A stretch of 59,122 nt of DNA from Phallus indusiatus (lineage: Eukaryota; Basidiomycota; Agaricomycetes; Phallales; Phallaceae), in NCBI GenBank assembly GCA_027605045.1, contig JAQFWX010000188.1:1-59122 (forward strand), given 5' to 3'. A model generated the notes under the pieces. It worked only from the letters and a program-made list of their open reading frames with translations. It ran no database searches and was not told where the DNA came from. This document shows positions 12,449-22,515 of the stretch, in pieces. How positions within the stretch are numbered: the stretch's first letter is position 1; each line of letters opens with the position of its first letter. A program made the position numbers and the translations under genes.

Positions 12449-14559
12449 ATGGACAAGATACTCAGCAAATCAAAGAGCATGATATTCGGACGAAAGAAAG
12501 CCAAGGAAGACAACACAATAAGAGACTCGGAGAGCTTTTACGACCTCGATGACTATTCATTTTCTTCTCCATCCCCTAGGCAAACACCAACCGTGGGGCT
12601 GAAATCAAAGTGCGCCATTGACACTAATTTCTCAGCCACATTTAAGATTCTGTGAATAGGAATACATTACCTACAAAGCCATTTGCTCAAATTGCCCATT
12701 CCACCCACGCTCCCGGGCCACTTCCAGGGGAAAGACACAATTTCTACAGCTCCAGCTTCGGCACATATACTTCCAGGCGAGAGACCCAGCCCGTCCTACA
12801 GGTCAGACAAAAATCTCTTCCCCTGGGTCGTAGTTCGTCAACCTCTGAGACGAAACCACCGGTACTCAGCTTGAATGCACTCGCGGGGGAACGTTACAAA
12901 CTCGACGTCAACTTCGACAGAGGACGAACAACTTCCACTGCGTCATCCCAGGGTGTACCCCTTCGCAATATTGGCCACAGTGCTTCAAACCATCTCACCA
13001 ATACGTCGAAAAGCGAAATTCCGGATAATACTACTACAAGAGGTGGTATAAAAGATATGAAACCGACCGGCAGAGCGAGCTCGTGCCAGCTTCCGGACAA
13101 GTCCTTTCGAGGTTGTGCTATCTCAGCACCAATCACAAACGGATTGCTTTCTCTTGAGACCAAATTCGACCCTTCTACGAACCGGAGTAACGTCCAAGTC
13201 TTTCGTTCGTCCGCAGATAACGTTTTGGCAAAGCATATACCCACTTCCTCAGTCACTTTTGCCAATCGGCCTGGTATTTCCAATAATCAAAACCCAGATC
13301 AAGGCATTTCTCGCGGGACTGGGCCGCCAGGAGGCGGATTTTCACCCTTGAGAGGAAGAAGGTCGCTGAACTCTTTTAATAATGCTACAACCCAGACCTC
13401 CAATTCCGAAATTAGCACAACTTCTTCGAATAACGAAAAACGCAACTTGTCATCACTGTTTCCCAGGTCATCCGCTACTCAAGGTTCAACAACATCTGGC
13501 TTTTCGTCATCGTCGGATACACATTACGGGGCTTTGTCCAATTGGGTTCGGTATGAATCCCAGAATAACGCACGAAGCGAATGCATCATTTCGAAAATAA
13601 CGTCACCTCCAACTCTTGGGAATGACAGCGGCGAAAATACCGTTCGCAGACCGTTTCACTCCAGAGCGGCTTCCGACAATCTTACCCAGCTCAACCCCGT
13701 TCAACCGTTGTCACTCCGTTCTCAGCCCAAGATGCAGAAAAAAACGTCTGGATTTCCGGACCCCCTTTTAGAAGGAAAGGAGAAACAAAATACATCTTCA
13801 AATGTTTACGGCTCTTCGGTTCTCCAGGCTAGTGCGTCGTTACCAACACCGCCAACATCAACCACGACGCTCTCCTTTATCGCAGGCCAGCTCGACATTC
13901 CTGAATTCGAGGGAGAGAAACAGCTGGGTTTGAGTGCCTTGGAGGAAAATAACAAATATGGAAGCACTGGATCTCCGCCATTAACTCGTTCAGAGCTAGA
14001 ATCGGCTCTGAAAATCCAGGAAGAAAAGCTCAGCGAGCTATCCGAAGGAGTGAGAAACCTGACTGAGCAGCTAAACGAGGAAACCACAAGCAGAAAGCTA
14101 TTCGAAAGAAGAATATCGCATCTGGAGAATGAGATTAGAGGGCTGAGATGGATTATTAGCGAGAAAGATCGGAAGGGATCTGAGGTTAAAACTGTTGGTT
14201 GCGATTCAAGAGGTTCCTCTTCTCAGATTGCCAGTGGCGATTCGAGTTCGAGATATGAAGCGAGCAGAACTAGTAACACCACCGAGAAAGATACCACCGA
14301 AAGGGGCAAAGACAAGGACCAGGATTGTGAGGGTGGTAGGACAGAAATGAGCGCAGAGTCGAGGATGATGGTCCAGCATGATCCGAATGGTTTTAATGTC
14401 ACTTTAAAGAGCACTCAGAATCGTCGGAAGAGGTTTGGGTTAGCGTTGGATTTTAGTCCGGACTCGACGACAAAGGTCGAGTCATCGCCGCCTCCGCCCC
14501 CGCCGCTTCGTTCGTCCTTGCAGCCTCGGGTTGTCCGTCATCATGCCGGAAAAGTTTAA
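12449..14559 (+). CDS. Ser-rich coiled-coil protein, function unknown
   Basis: Not recognised as a named family. Start MDKILSKSKSMIFGRKKAK (ATG at 12449) is short and basic. A 50-nt intron (12610-12659) joins GLKSK to NTLPTKPFAQ, after which one long exon is open to 14559. The protein is about 690 residues and mostly Ser/Thr/Pro-rich and probably disordered. One predicted coiled coil lies near the C-terminal third (SELESALKIQEEKLSELSEG through RRISHLENEIRGLRWIISEK). The C-terminus has a proline run (SSPPPPPPLRSSL), a possible SH3 or profilin ligand, and a basic end. This architecture fits a cortical or cytoskeletal scaffold, but that is inference. No transmembrane segment or signal peptide. 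Confidence 0.75.
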
Positions 14560-15085
14560 GAGAGCCATGTATAATTATTAAAAGATGTATTGATAATAAG
14601 AAACAGTCATTTTTTTTGGTCTGAGGAGTTTTGCCAATGTTTCGATCCAAGTTGAGAACGATGACGACGATCGATATCGAAAAAAAACAGGGAACAATTG
14701 CTCCCGGTCGCCGTTCCCAGCACCCGTATGCGTGTGTGTACGCGTATGTACGCGACTCGTAGCCGGACTCGTGGTCGTGAGATTTTGTTGAGAGAGAATA
14801 TGTTTCTCGCCCATCCGGATGTCACCGAATTCTGCAATTTGGCTCTCTTGCCATTTCGAGTACAAGGAAGGCATTGGCTAGTTATTTAAAGAAGAAAAGC
14901 CCTGCGCGTCGTTGACTCGACTAGAACTACAGGACAAAGGGGCCCCATAACTTACCTGCAAGACAACGGGTACTGGTAATTTGGTCCAACGACGACCAAG
15001 TTTCGAGAATCTGTATTTTTTTAAAAAAAATTGAGTCTTCTGGGAGGTGGTTCTCAAGACCTGGAAAGTTTCACGGGCTCATAAC
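14560..15085. other. Intergenic region before the Clp1-like gene
   Basis: 3' end of the coiled-coil gene and promoter of the Clp1-like gene. Contains alternating cg/tg-rich bases around 14720-14775 and a poly-A tract at about 15021-15030. No open frame here resembles a protein. Confidence 0.4.
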
Positions 15086-17159
15086 ATGGATACCCCAACG
15101 ACATCCGCACCTCAAACACCGAAGATGCGTTCACAGGATCTCTCATTCAACACGGATACGAATTTGCAATCGGGTTTGTCCCCTACGACCACTGCAGAAA
15201 CTGTAGACAGCGTTTCGTCTCCAGCATCAAAAGCCTCCTTAACTTCCACATCCGACTCCTTTCTATCAGACCCCTTTCAACCTAACTCAAGTCCGACCTC
15301 GAAAACTTCCGTATCAGACGAAGAACCAGACTCCATGTTATTCGAGCCATCCACGCCTAATTTTACAAAAAGTAAAAGTAAAAGTAACAATGACAACGAG
15401 TCCGAGTCAGGGAATGTTCAAGTCGCACAGGGGGTAGCAACAGCCTCGGCACCGTCTACCCCTCCACCACCACCGCCATCATCATTATCGTCTTCATCCT
15501 CGCCATGGTCTACACCCTCCTCCCTCTCAAATATAAGTTCTTCAGGCGCATCGTCTCACTCTCATTCACCTCAGCAACCTAATTTCATGACACTCCCAAC
15601 CTCCCCTTCAACATCAAACGCCAACCCGACGCGTCTCCTCCTCCCCCGCATACTCACCAAACCACCCTTCAAACCCGTTCTCCCTGAGGTTATCTCGGTA
15701 CTAGACTCTGACCTAGGGAGTGTCCCGCTTCCTTATATCGTGAATACGCTGAAACGACTCGGACCGCGTATGATGGCTGCACTGGCTCGTACGAGTGCGT
15801 CTATTCCGCCTCTCAGTGAGTCCGCTTCCAGTGCTGGCGCTAACTCCACAAACGAGAATGAGAAAGAGAAAACGGTGAAACCGGCAATGACACTCCCGCG
15901 CGAGCTTATTGTTACGGTCTCGCATGAATCTGAAAGGGATAAAGGGTGGTCGGCACACGACTCCGATGGAGACAAAGACAGTGACGCGGATTTTGACACT
16001 CTTCCGACGCATTTGTTGGCGGTTTATTCAAGGTCTCTTAAAACTGGCAACACGGCTGATGGAAGTCCGTCGATTACTGGTGATACTAGCAATCAGCGGC
16101 GTAAAGTGACGCTATTCCCGACACACGGGATCATTCTCGCCGCACATTGCGCGTGTCTACCCGCTTTGCCCTCCGGAAGAAAAATGACGAGCACGACGAC
16201 AGACGGGAAAGGAAAGAAGAAAAAGAGAGATATGAAGAGGCATTTTGGTGTTGATGTTCCCGAGTCGATTCCTGAATCTCAGTCAGAGCTGAACGTTATT
16301 GATGAGGACGAACAGGAACTCGGATCGTCGGGAAACCAGCATGGCGATGAGGATAAACAAGAAGAGACAGTGGTTTCGAGTTCGAGTGGTTTGGATATGA
16401 ACAAGAAGAGTGTTTCTTCGCATACAGAAGTTACTCTTCCTGTTGTGCCGCTCTGTATTCCATCTCCTGGGACATTTCCTATTCTTCAGGCTTATTTGTA
16501 CACCAAACGCACGGATAGATTGTTAGCTGCGCTCGTACCAGCTATTCCGTCCTTTTCTAGTGCAATGATCGAGGGCTTGAATCATGGTTATATAGGAGGA
16601 TCGGAAACTTCAACATTGTTTGCATCTTCGCCTGCGGATTTGTCCAGATTGTTGACAATGACTTTTACACCCAATATCCTTTTGGCTGCTACCTTGCGCA
16701 CACATGAATTATGGGCTAATGTCGTTGCCCTAGGAATATTCGATGACAAGTGAGTCCGATTTTCGTGAAATATGTGAGTAATACTGAAAAAATTTCTTCG
16801 CCCTTTTTTTTTGCAATAGTTTATGGAATGTGATAAACTATTCCTGGAAAGTTCTCGTGGGCGCGTTGGAAGTCGTGCAAATGAAAATGCGAATCCCAGC
16901 GAGATCGGTGTTGCCGCAGGCAACACCGGGATCTTCAGCCAGAAACGTTCAACCACTAGTACCAGCAGAGCAAAGTCCTTCAAGTCATGTGTCGCAGGAA
17001 TTACCGATGTCATCTCATGCTCGTACATGCACTACTCGTTCAGGGGACGATCAGTCAGGATGTGTCTCGCCGCAGACACCGCCTTTATTGCCATCGCCTT
17101 CTTCAAAGTGCCCTCCAGGGACGCTAGAAGAAGACCGAAAATGTGATGAAGAGGGTTGA
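15086..17159 (+). CDS. Clp1-like (clampless1 family) protein
   Basis: Resembles the Clp1 family of Basidiomycota, whose founding member in Coprinopsis is required for clamp-cell formation under mating-type control. The first ATG of the frame is 15086 (MDTPTTSAPQTPKMRSQDL). The N-terminal 190 residues are Ser/Pro-rich and disordered. A conserved core follows: LLPRILTKPPFKPVLPEV, LGSVPLPYIVNTLKRLGPRM, PTHLLAVYSRS, VTLFPTHGIILAAHCACLP, LPVVPLCIPSPGTFPILQAY, LYTKRTDRLLAALVP, HELWANVVALGIFDDN. The strand-helix pattern of the FPTH...IPS...YLYTK section is BTB/POZ-like. One intron (about 16752-16819, gtgagt to tgcaatag) joins GIFDD to NLWNVINYSWKVLVGALE. The C-terminus is Ser/Pro-rich. The family name comes from pattern memory. 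Confidence 0.6.
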
Positions 17160-17549
17160 ATAATCCATTTGTTTCGATGAAAGCCTTGGGGGTTGAACGT
17201 TTAAACCGTTTGAACGGACACTCGGAATATGTGAAGGCAAAGTCGGCGATTTCGGTATAGCCGGCAGCTGTTCCTGGGGTAAGATATGAAGAGCATAAGG
17301 CTACAACGAAGAGACGGTATAGTTTCAAAAGCTTCAAGTTGCGTCTTTGCTCGATTGGCACGCGGTGTGAGTATCGGACTTGATGTAGTCGATCATGACA
17401 GCGGTGTCACGGATGCTCGATCATGTGGTTGTTGTGTAGGACTTTGTGCTTAGAATGTCAAGGCCTAATGTTATTATTGTTTATTCTTATCATTTATTGT
17501 CGTTTACAGTGGTACAGATTCCCGATGGCACTTGGCCGAGTGATCCTTG
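17160..17549. other. 3' region of the Clp1-like gene
   Basis: No gene recognised. AT-rich bases near 17460-17510 (ttattattgtttattc) are a plausible 3' processing region. Confidence 0.35.
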
Positions 17550-17906
17550 CTACTGAGGGTGTTCCTTAAGTAGAGGGCGCTTTTTTGCAATAGCCTTTCT
17601 TTTTTGCTTTACGTAAGAATAGCCGTCGGGACGGACTTGTTCGAGCAGCGATCCCCGAGACCTTTGTGCGTCGAAATTCCACCAAATCCCTCGCTTTAAT
17701 GTGCTTCGTTTCTTCATATCAGCACTCGCGGAAGTGGCACCTTCGGAAGCTGATTTTTCTTGTCTTGTCTCGTTTTTCATAATACCGGCACCCTCCGAAG
17801 TAGTATGGTTGTGATTGACTTGCCTAGGCCCTCGGAAACACGGGCATTGCTGTAGCTTGCGACGCTTGGGACCTTTCAAGTTAGTCCAAGTAAACGAGGG
17901 AAGCAT
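17550..17906 (-). CDS. Uncertain small basic protein
   Basis: An uninterrupted 118-codon frame with ATG at 17906. The product is strongly basic (many Lys/Arg, ending KAIAKKRPLLKEHPQ) and contains two cysteines (CPCF). No domain, signal peptide or membrane segment recognised. It lies divergently to the secreted-protein gene at 18089, so the 180 bases between could serve both. Codon composition is compatible with coding, but the frame could also be chance. Kept only as a low-confidence candidate. Confidence 0.22.
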   Translation of the reverse strand: MLPSFTWTNLKGPKRRKLQQCPCFRGPRQVNHNHTTSEGAGIMKNETRQEKSASEGATSASADMKKRSTLKRGIWWNFDAQRSRGSLLEQVRPDGYSYVKQKRKAIAKKRPLLKEHPQ

Positions 17907-17945
17907 AGCACTGCAGCACTAAAAAAGAACATACGGCTCCGCGGA

Positions 17946-17954
17946 TATATAAAA
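17946..17954 (+). promoter_or_regulatory. TATA box of secreted-protein gene
   Basis: TATATAAAA at 17946-17954, 135 bases before the ATG at 18089. It is followed by a pyrimidine-rich leader (about 18010-18075). Spacing suits a transcription start near 17980 and a leader of about 110 nt. Confidence 0.55.
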
Positions 17955-18088
17955 CGTAGCTGCGATCCTCGTCTCTTTCAAGCCCCAACAGCTCGTTTAT
18001 TAATTAAACAACCAGTCTCCCCCTCTGACCTACTCTACTTTGTCAAAAGCCAATCTTCTTTAATCTTTCTCTCTCAGCTTTAAAGAAT

Positions 18089-18833
18089 ATGTTCTCATTG
18101 TCTCGCGCGTTTCTTGCTTCTTCGCTCCTCGTCTCTGGTGCTTTCGCTGCCCCGCTTAGCAATACCAATTTGGCTACAGCCTGTGGAGTGTTCGCTCTTA
18201 TAGGATCTGGCTTCGACAATGCGGTTAACTTCACGCTTACCGCGTTCCCTCCCACTGACACTTCGGCCACCTCCACGGGGATCCCTCTCATTATCGCTGG
18301 TCTGAGTGGTGTCGAGACAATGATGGTGGTATGTTGTTTTTCAAAAGATGCAATAGGGCTGGATACTTATAAAAGACTAAATGCTAGCCCCCGGTTCCTG
18401 GTCCTGGTGCCTTCCCAACGACTTTCAATCTCACTGACGGAACACTTTTCGTAACGGACCACGAAGCAGACCTTTCTTTCACCGCTGCATTGCTCACGAA
18501 TGGATCTGATGTGTCGTTCATCCCCGTCATCGGTGCTCCAACCTCAATTCCACAGTTCTGCGCTGTCGTAAGTGATGTCATCTCTTAATGCCGTGAATTT
18601 CCCTTTTTTCTTTTTAATCTTACACACATTCATAGGCTGACACGGACCCCAACGGCGGAACACCTTTCCCTACCCTTGCTGTGAATGGCACGACCAACGA
18701 CTTTTCGTTGTGCAATGCTACTGCGTCAGCAACTACACAAATCGTCACCTTCAGAGCTGCACCGGGAAATAGCGTATACAACTTTGCAACCTGCACACCT
18801 GTCAACATTCTTTTGACCGGTCCTGCATTTTAA
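18089..18833 (+). CDS. Small secreted protein
   Basis: Start MFSLSRAFLASSLLVSGAFA is a clear signal peptide with probable cleavage after AFA or FAAP. Three exons: exon 1 to ...VETMMV. A short intron ends at 18387 (ctag). Exon 2 starts PPVPGPGAFPTTFNLTDGTL and ends PQFCAV before a gtaagt donor. Exon 3 starts ADTDPNGGTPFPTLAVNGTT and ends TPVNILLTGPAF with TAA at 18831-18833. The mature protein is about 170 residues, rich in small residues, Thr and Asn-x-Ser/Thr sites, with four cysteines (TAC, QFC, LCN, ATC) that could form two disulfides. No catalytic motif. I do not recognise a named family; a secreted cell-surface or effector-like role is possible but unsupported. A TATA box precedes it. 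Confidence 0.8.
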
Positions 18834-19173
18834 ATGAAATGAAATTAGACGCGCCTTCGGGGCATGGTGGAGTCGATGAATTAAAGTAGCATGTTACGGT
18901 TATTATGTCTGGACTGTTTTTGTAACCTGTCTCATTTCTTTTCCTGGTTCTCTATACGGGATTGTCTGGAGAACTGCAATAATTTTAGAAGTGTTTTTTT
19001 ATTGTCATGACGTTCGATTTTAATAAAACGATTTTAACCTTTGCAAAGAGCGCAGGATGATCTGAAGACGTCATCCCGACTTTTCAAAGCTGTTTTCTTC
19101 AAAGCGCGCCAAGCTACACCAAGTTTTGATGATCTGCGTCGGAGTTTCCGGGTAAGCGAAGTCTCACGAAGAA
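18834..19173. other. Spacer before the snoRNA host gene
   Basis: 3' end of the secreted-protein gene (T-rich near 18990-19030, with aataaaacg at about 19020) and promoter sequence for the non-coding host gene. No gene recognised. Confidence 0.4.
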
Positions 19174-19298
19174 TATAAAAAGAAACCCAAGCTTTGCGAG
19201 GCTTTGCGCCGTTCCTCCACTTTCTCTTCTTCTGTCATGCGGTGCAGCAGTTCGTTTGGTGAGTGGAATGTTCTGGTGTCTGGGCAACTTGGCAGGGG

Positions 19299-19390
19299 AT
19301 GATACGAGTACCATATGCATAGTTCACACTGAAACTACTAATTCATGTTGACAAACACTACATCTTTCAATGTCTTTCGCTCCTATCTGA
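19299..19390 (+). ncRNA. C/D-box snoRNA, copy A (intronic)
   Basis: Box C is degenerate (ATGATAC, 19299-19305). Box D' is CTGA (19329-19332), box C' is ATGTTGA (19345-19351), box D is CTGA (19387-19390). The guide before box D, GTCTTTCGCTCCTAT, pairs with the conserved 25S rRNA segment AUAGGGGCGAAAGAC over 15 positions with one G-U wobble. The guide before box D', GCATAGTTCAC, pairs with 25S GUGAACUAUGC over 11 positions. Both rRNA segments are recalled from general knowledge of 25S/28S rRNA. The guides are identical in copy B. No terminal stem is evident, and the weak box C makes this copy less certain than B. Confidence 0.65.
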
Positions 19391-19542
19391 TTTTTTTTTA
19401 TTCTTACTATCTATTTTAACCCCGTAACAACATGCTGACTCGACTTCTGCTTGGTTTCAGATTGTGCTAGCGTGCACTGACGCGTTCCTTGATGACACAG
19501 CCCATGGTGAGTACAGCAGATCAGTGCTATGCACAGACCATC

Positions 19543-19635
19543 GTGATGAGACACGATTTTACACATGCATAGTTCACACTGAACTACTAGCCGTGTTGAC
19601 ACACATTCATCTTTATGTCTTTCGCTCCTATCTGA
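19543..19635 (+). ncRNA. C/D-box snoRNA, copy B (intronic)
   Basis: Box C is a perfect GTGATGA (19543-19549). Box D' is CTGA (19579-19582), box C' is GTGTTGA (19593-19599), box D is CTGA (19632-19635). The 93-nt size is typical. Both guide elements match conserved 25S rRNA: GTCTTTCGCTCCTAT next to box D and GCATAGTTCAC one base before box D'. By the box-plus-five rule the predicted 2'-O-methylated residues are the second G of AUAGGGG and the first A of GUGAAC. In yeast the second rRNA stretch is, as I recall, targeted by U18. Between copies the boxes and guides are kept while spacer bases differ, which indicates selection for guide function. Confidence 0.75.
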
Positions 19636-19957
19636 TTTTCCTTTTTCTCTCTATATGTTGTTGACGGCGATGAGCTGACACTTCGCTTTTTTGTTTGACA
19701 GACACTGGTTGGTTGGGAACTAGCGTGCTTCTTTTTTGACCACATCATTTCTGTACTTTAGAGTAACTTGAATAACATTGTCGATACACCGCTTTTGCAA
19801 GACCGGAGAATTAATACATATACTACGGCTGTTTATTTGAAACAATAATAATCATATTGAAATGGACGCCAATTTACTTTAAGTAGACAGCCTCTCCGGA
19901 CCTGTCACTCGTCGACCGCAACTCGTGTCCCTCTGTCTCTCTCTTCTCCTTCGAACT

Positions 19958-19969
19958 TATATATATATA
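19958..19969 (+). promoter_or_regulatory. Possible TATA element of the CaMK gene
   Basis: A run of alternating T and A (tatatatata) about 110 bases before the ATG at 20078. It sits between pyrimidine-rich stretches, a common layout for fungal promoters. Position and composition fit a TATA box, but no transcription start can be seen. Confidence 0.4.
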
Positions 19970-20077
19970 CATCCTACTCGTTTTGTTGTCTTCCCACCCC
20001 ATCACAGTAAGCTTCTTCTCATTTCATATCTCCACACTTCCGTTCCCAACCCCATTCCTATTTCCTATTTCTATTGT

Positions 20078-22515
20078 ATGGTCAAGAAGAGCTTCAAGAC
20101 GATGCACAAGTTCTTCAACAAAATCAAACTCTCTCGCAAGCACGACGATCCACCATCTGACGACACGGACAGCACAGGTACAAGTACAGGAGACCAGTCT
20201 CATCCTGTGGCTCCCAGTCTGACTCCAGTCCACTCTCCAGCCGGCAAGGACTCGTCGCAGCCCACTGTCTCCACCTCGACCCCTTCGCAGTCGGTCTCCG
20301 CCGCCGCTTCTGCTCCTAATCCTAGTCATTCGGAAGGTGGCGGCCATCAATCGACAGTAAGCACAGTTAGATTATCATCATCATAATCCTTCTGCCCTTT
20401 TTTTCTTTTTGTTGGGTCTCGTATCACCCCATCCCCGGTTCGCACGGTTTCACATGTCCACGATTGCTGTTCTTTTTAGAAATCATATACATATCAGTTA
20501 CTAAAACAATACCCCTTCCCTCCCCCGTTCCTTCTTTCCCCATCTCTGCGCTTCGCTTTCGCCGTGATCTTCTGATTAATATTAAATTAAAAACCCCGAC
20601 CCTTTTCTTTTCTTGGTTGTTCATTGCTCTTTTCTTTAGGACCATCATCCGCATCAGCATCAGGAGCAACAGCACCAACAACCACAGCAGCCGTCACATC
20701 CGAACCTCAAACTTTCGTTATCGATGTCTCCAACTCCTACCCCGCAAACTGTACCATGTCAAGTACGTCTTATCAACTTTTATATGGTTTATTGTCGGAT
20801 CGCGCTCATCAACTGTCCTCTTCAATTAGTACCGCACAGGCAAGACACTGGGCAGCGGCACTTACGCCATCGTCAAGGAAGCCGTTCACATTAAAACCGG
20901 AAAATACTACGCCTGCAAGGTTATTAATAAAAAGCTTATGGAGGGTAGAGAGCACATGGTTCGTGGGCTTTTCCTCTTTTTATTATAGAAAATGACCGCT
21001 CATATATGTATGTAACTAGGTTCGCAACGAGATTCACGTTTTGAAGAAAGTATCCAAGGGGAATGTAAATATTGTTACCCTTCATGATTATTTCGAGGTA
21101 ATGTTCCTGATTTTGTTCGAAAACGAATGACTATAACCTAATTTGGAAAAACACTAGACGGCGCATAATCTTTATCTCGTTTTTGACCTGTGTACTGGTG
21201 GTGAACTGTTCGACCGAATCTGCGCCAAAGGAAACTACTACGAAGCGTTCGTTTTGTCCATCACTCATAAAAGATAACCTTTTCTTATTATTTTGGAATA
21301 TAGGGATGCCGCCGACCTTATCCGAACCATTCTCGGAGCCGTACAATATATCCATGACGCAGGAATCGTCCACCGGGGTTAGTCTTGCGTCTGATAAACA
21401 ATTAACTGTGTTGATCAGTGTCTTCTATAGATCTAAAACCCGAGAATCTCTTGTTCCGTTCGAAAGCTGAGGATGCAGACATTATGATTGCTGACTTTGG
21501 TCTCAGTCGTGTTATGGATGAAGAGAAGCTCACCGTGTTGACCGAGATCTGTGGTACACCTGGCGTACGTCTCATTTTTTTAGCAAATTTGAAGCCATTC
21601 TGATGTCATTGTCTATAGTACATGGCTCCTGAAATCTTCAAAAGGAGTACGTTCTTTTATTCTTTCTGTAGTAAGCAATTGACTGACATTGTGCTTTTTT
21701 TCCAGCGGGCCATGGAAAACCCGTCGATATCTGGGCTATTGGCGTCATCACCTATTTCCTTTTGTGCGGGTACACTCCATTCGACAGAGACAGTCAACAA
21801 GAAGAAATGCAAGCTATCGTGAACAGAGATTTCAAATTTGAACCCTGTCAGTTGTTTCATTCGTGACCCCGTCTGTCTGTTTGTGCTCATCCCAATCTCC
21901 TTTCTCTCCTTTTCCTAGATGAATACTGGGCGAATGTCTCCGAAACCGCCAAAGACTTTGTAAACAGGTGCTTGACGTCCGATCCGGCACTGCGGCCTAC
22001 TGCAGCGGAGATGCTTGACCACAAGTGGCTTGCTTCTGAGCATCCTCATTTCGTTCCCGACCCTGATAGTCCATCTGGTGGTCCTACGGACTTGTTACCT
22101 GGTATTCAGAAATCATTCAATGCCAGACGAACGTGTAAGTGTTTCTCTGATTGTGGATGTAACGTGTATCCTTAATTTCTATTTTACAGTCCGTAAAGCT
22201 GTATTGGGTATGATGGCTGCGAAACGATTCTCGCTGTCTCCTATTGCTGCGAATCAACTGGCGGATGATGTAACCGAGTATAAACGTGTAGCTGAAGATG
22301 TCAGTGAAGGAATTAGTCATTTTTAACTCTTTTGTGCTTATGTTTCCTCTTTTCGTTTTTAGGAAAATGTTGACGAAGACAAACATGTTTTCTCGCATGC
22401 AGCGCATGGAGAAGAAGATTCAAGCGATAGTCGAACGAGTCCGGGCCACTCGCATGCCAAGTTGCAAGATGAATCTATATCTGATCGGTTGTCGAAAACA
22501 ACTCTTCAGAATTGA
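20078..22515 (+). CDS. Calcium/calmodulin-dependent protein kinase
   Basis: CaMK-family Ser/Thr kinase. Exon 1 (ATG 20078) gives [20 protein letters not shown], a basic start and Ser/Thr/Pro-rich linker. An intron of about 280 nt leads to a His/Gln-rich exon and then the kinase: [16 protein letters not shown] (glycine loop), [11 protein letters not shown] (ATP-binding Lys), [101 protein letters not shown] basic amphipathic segment follows ([20 protein letters not shown]), typical of the overlapping autoinhibitory and calmodulin-binding region. The last exon ([16 protein letters not shown] to TTLQN) ends at 22515. About ten introns; all kinase residues are present. The N-terminal extension is longer than in CMK1 of yeast. 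Confidence 0.92.

Larger units (their letters stand above)
19174..19830 (+). ncRNA. Spliced non-coding host gene for two C/D snoRNAs
   Basis: Inferred transcript. A TATA box (tataaaa, 19174-19180) suggests a start near 19205. Exon 1 ends at 19258. Intron 1 is 19259-19460 (gtgagt to tttcag, 202 nt), exon 2 is 19461-19506 (46 nt), and intron 2 is 19507-19701 (gtgagt to gacag, 195 nt). Exon 3 starts at 19702 and its end near 19830 is a guess. The spliced exons carry only a 13-codon frame (starting MRCSSSF), so the gene appears non-coding. The two introns are homologous to each other, and each carries a C/D-box snoRNA whose D box ends 66-70 nt before the 3' splice site. This is the arrangement of dedicated snoRNA host genes such as UHG or GAS5 in animals. 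Exons are inferred from splice signals only. Confidence 0.6.

Noticed and set aside
15047..15085. Extension of the Clp1-like frame upstream of 15086
   Set aside because: The frame at 15047 begins with GTG. The first ATG in frame is 15086.
19259..19701. Repeated introns as a tandem transposon or a duplicated protein gene
   Set aside because: Exons have no coding capacity, and the conserved parts of the two copies are the snoRNA boxes and guides, which explains the similarity better.
20357..20639. Long first intron of the CaMK gene as a further snoRNA host
   Set aside because: No TGATGA-type box C paired with a CTGA box at suitable distance was found.
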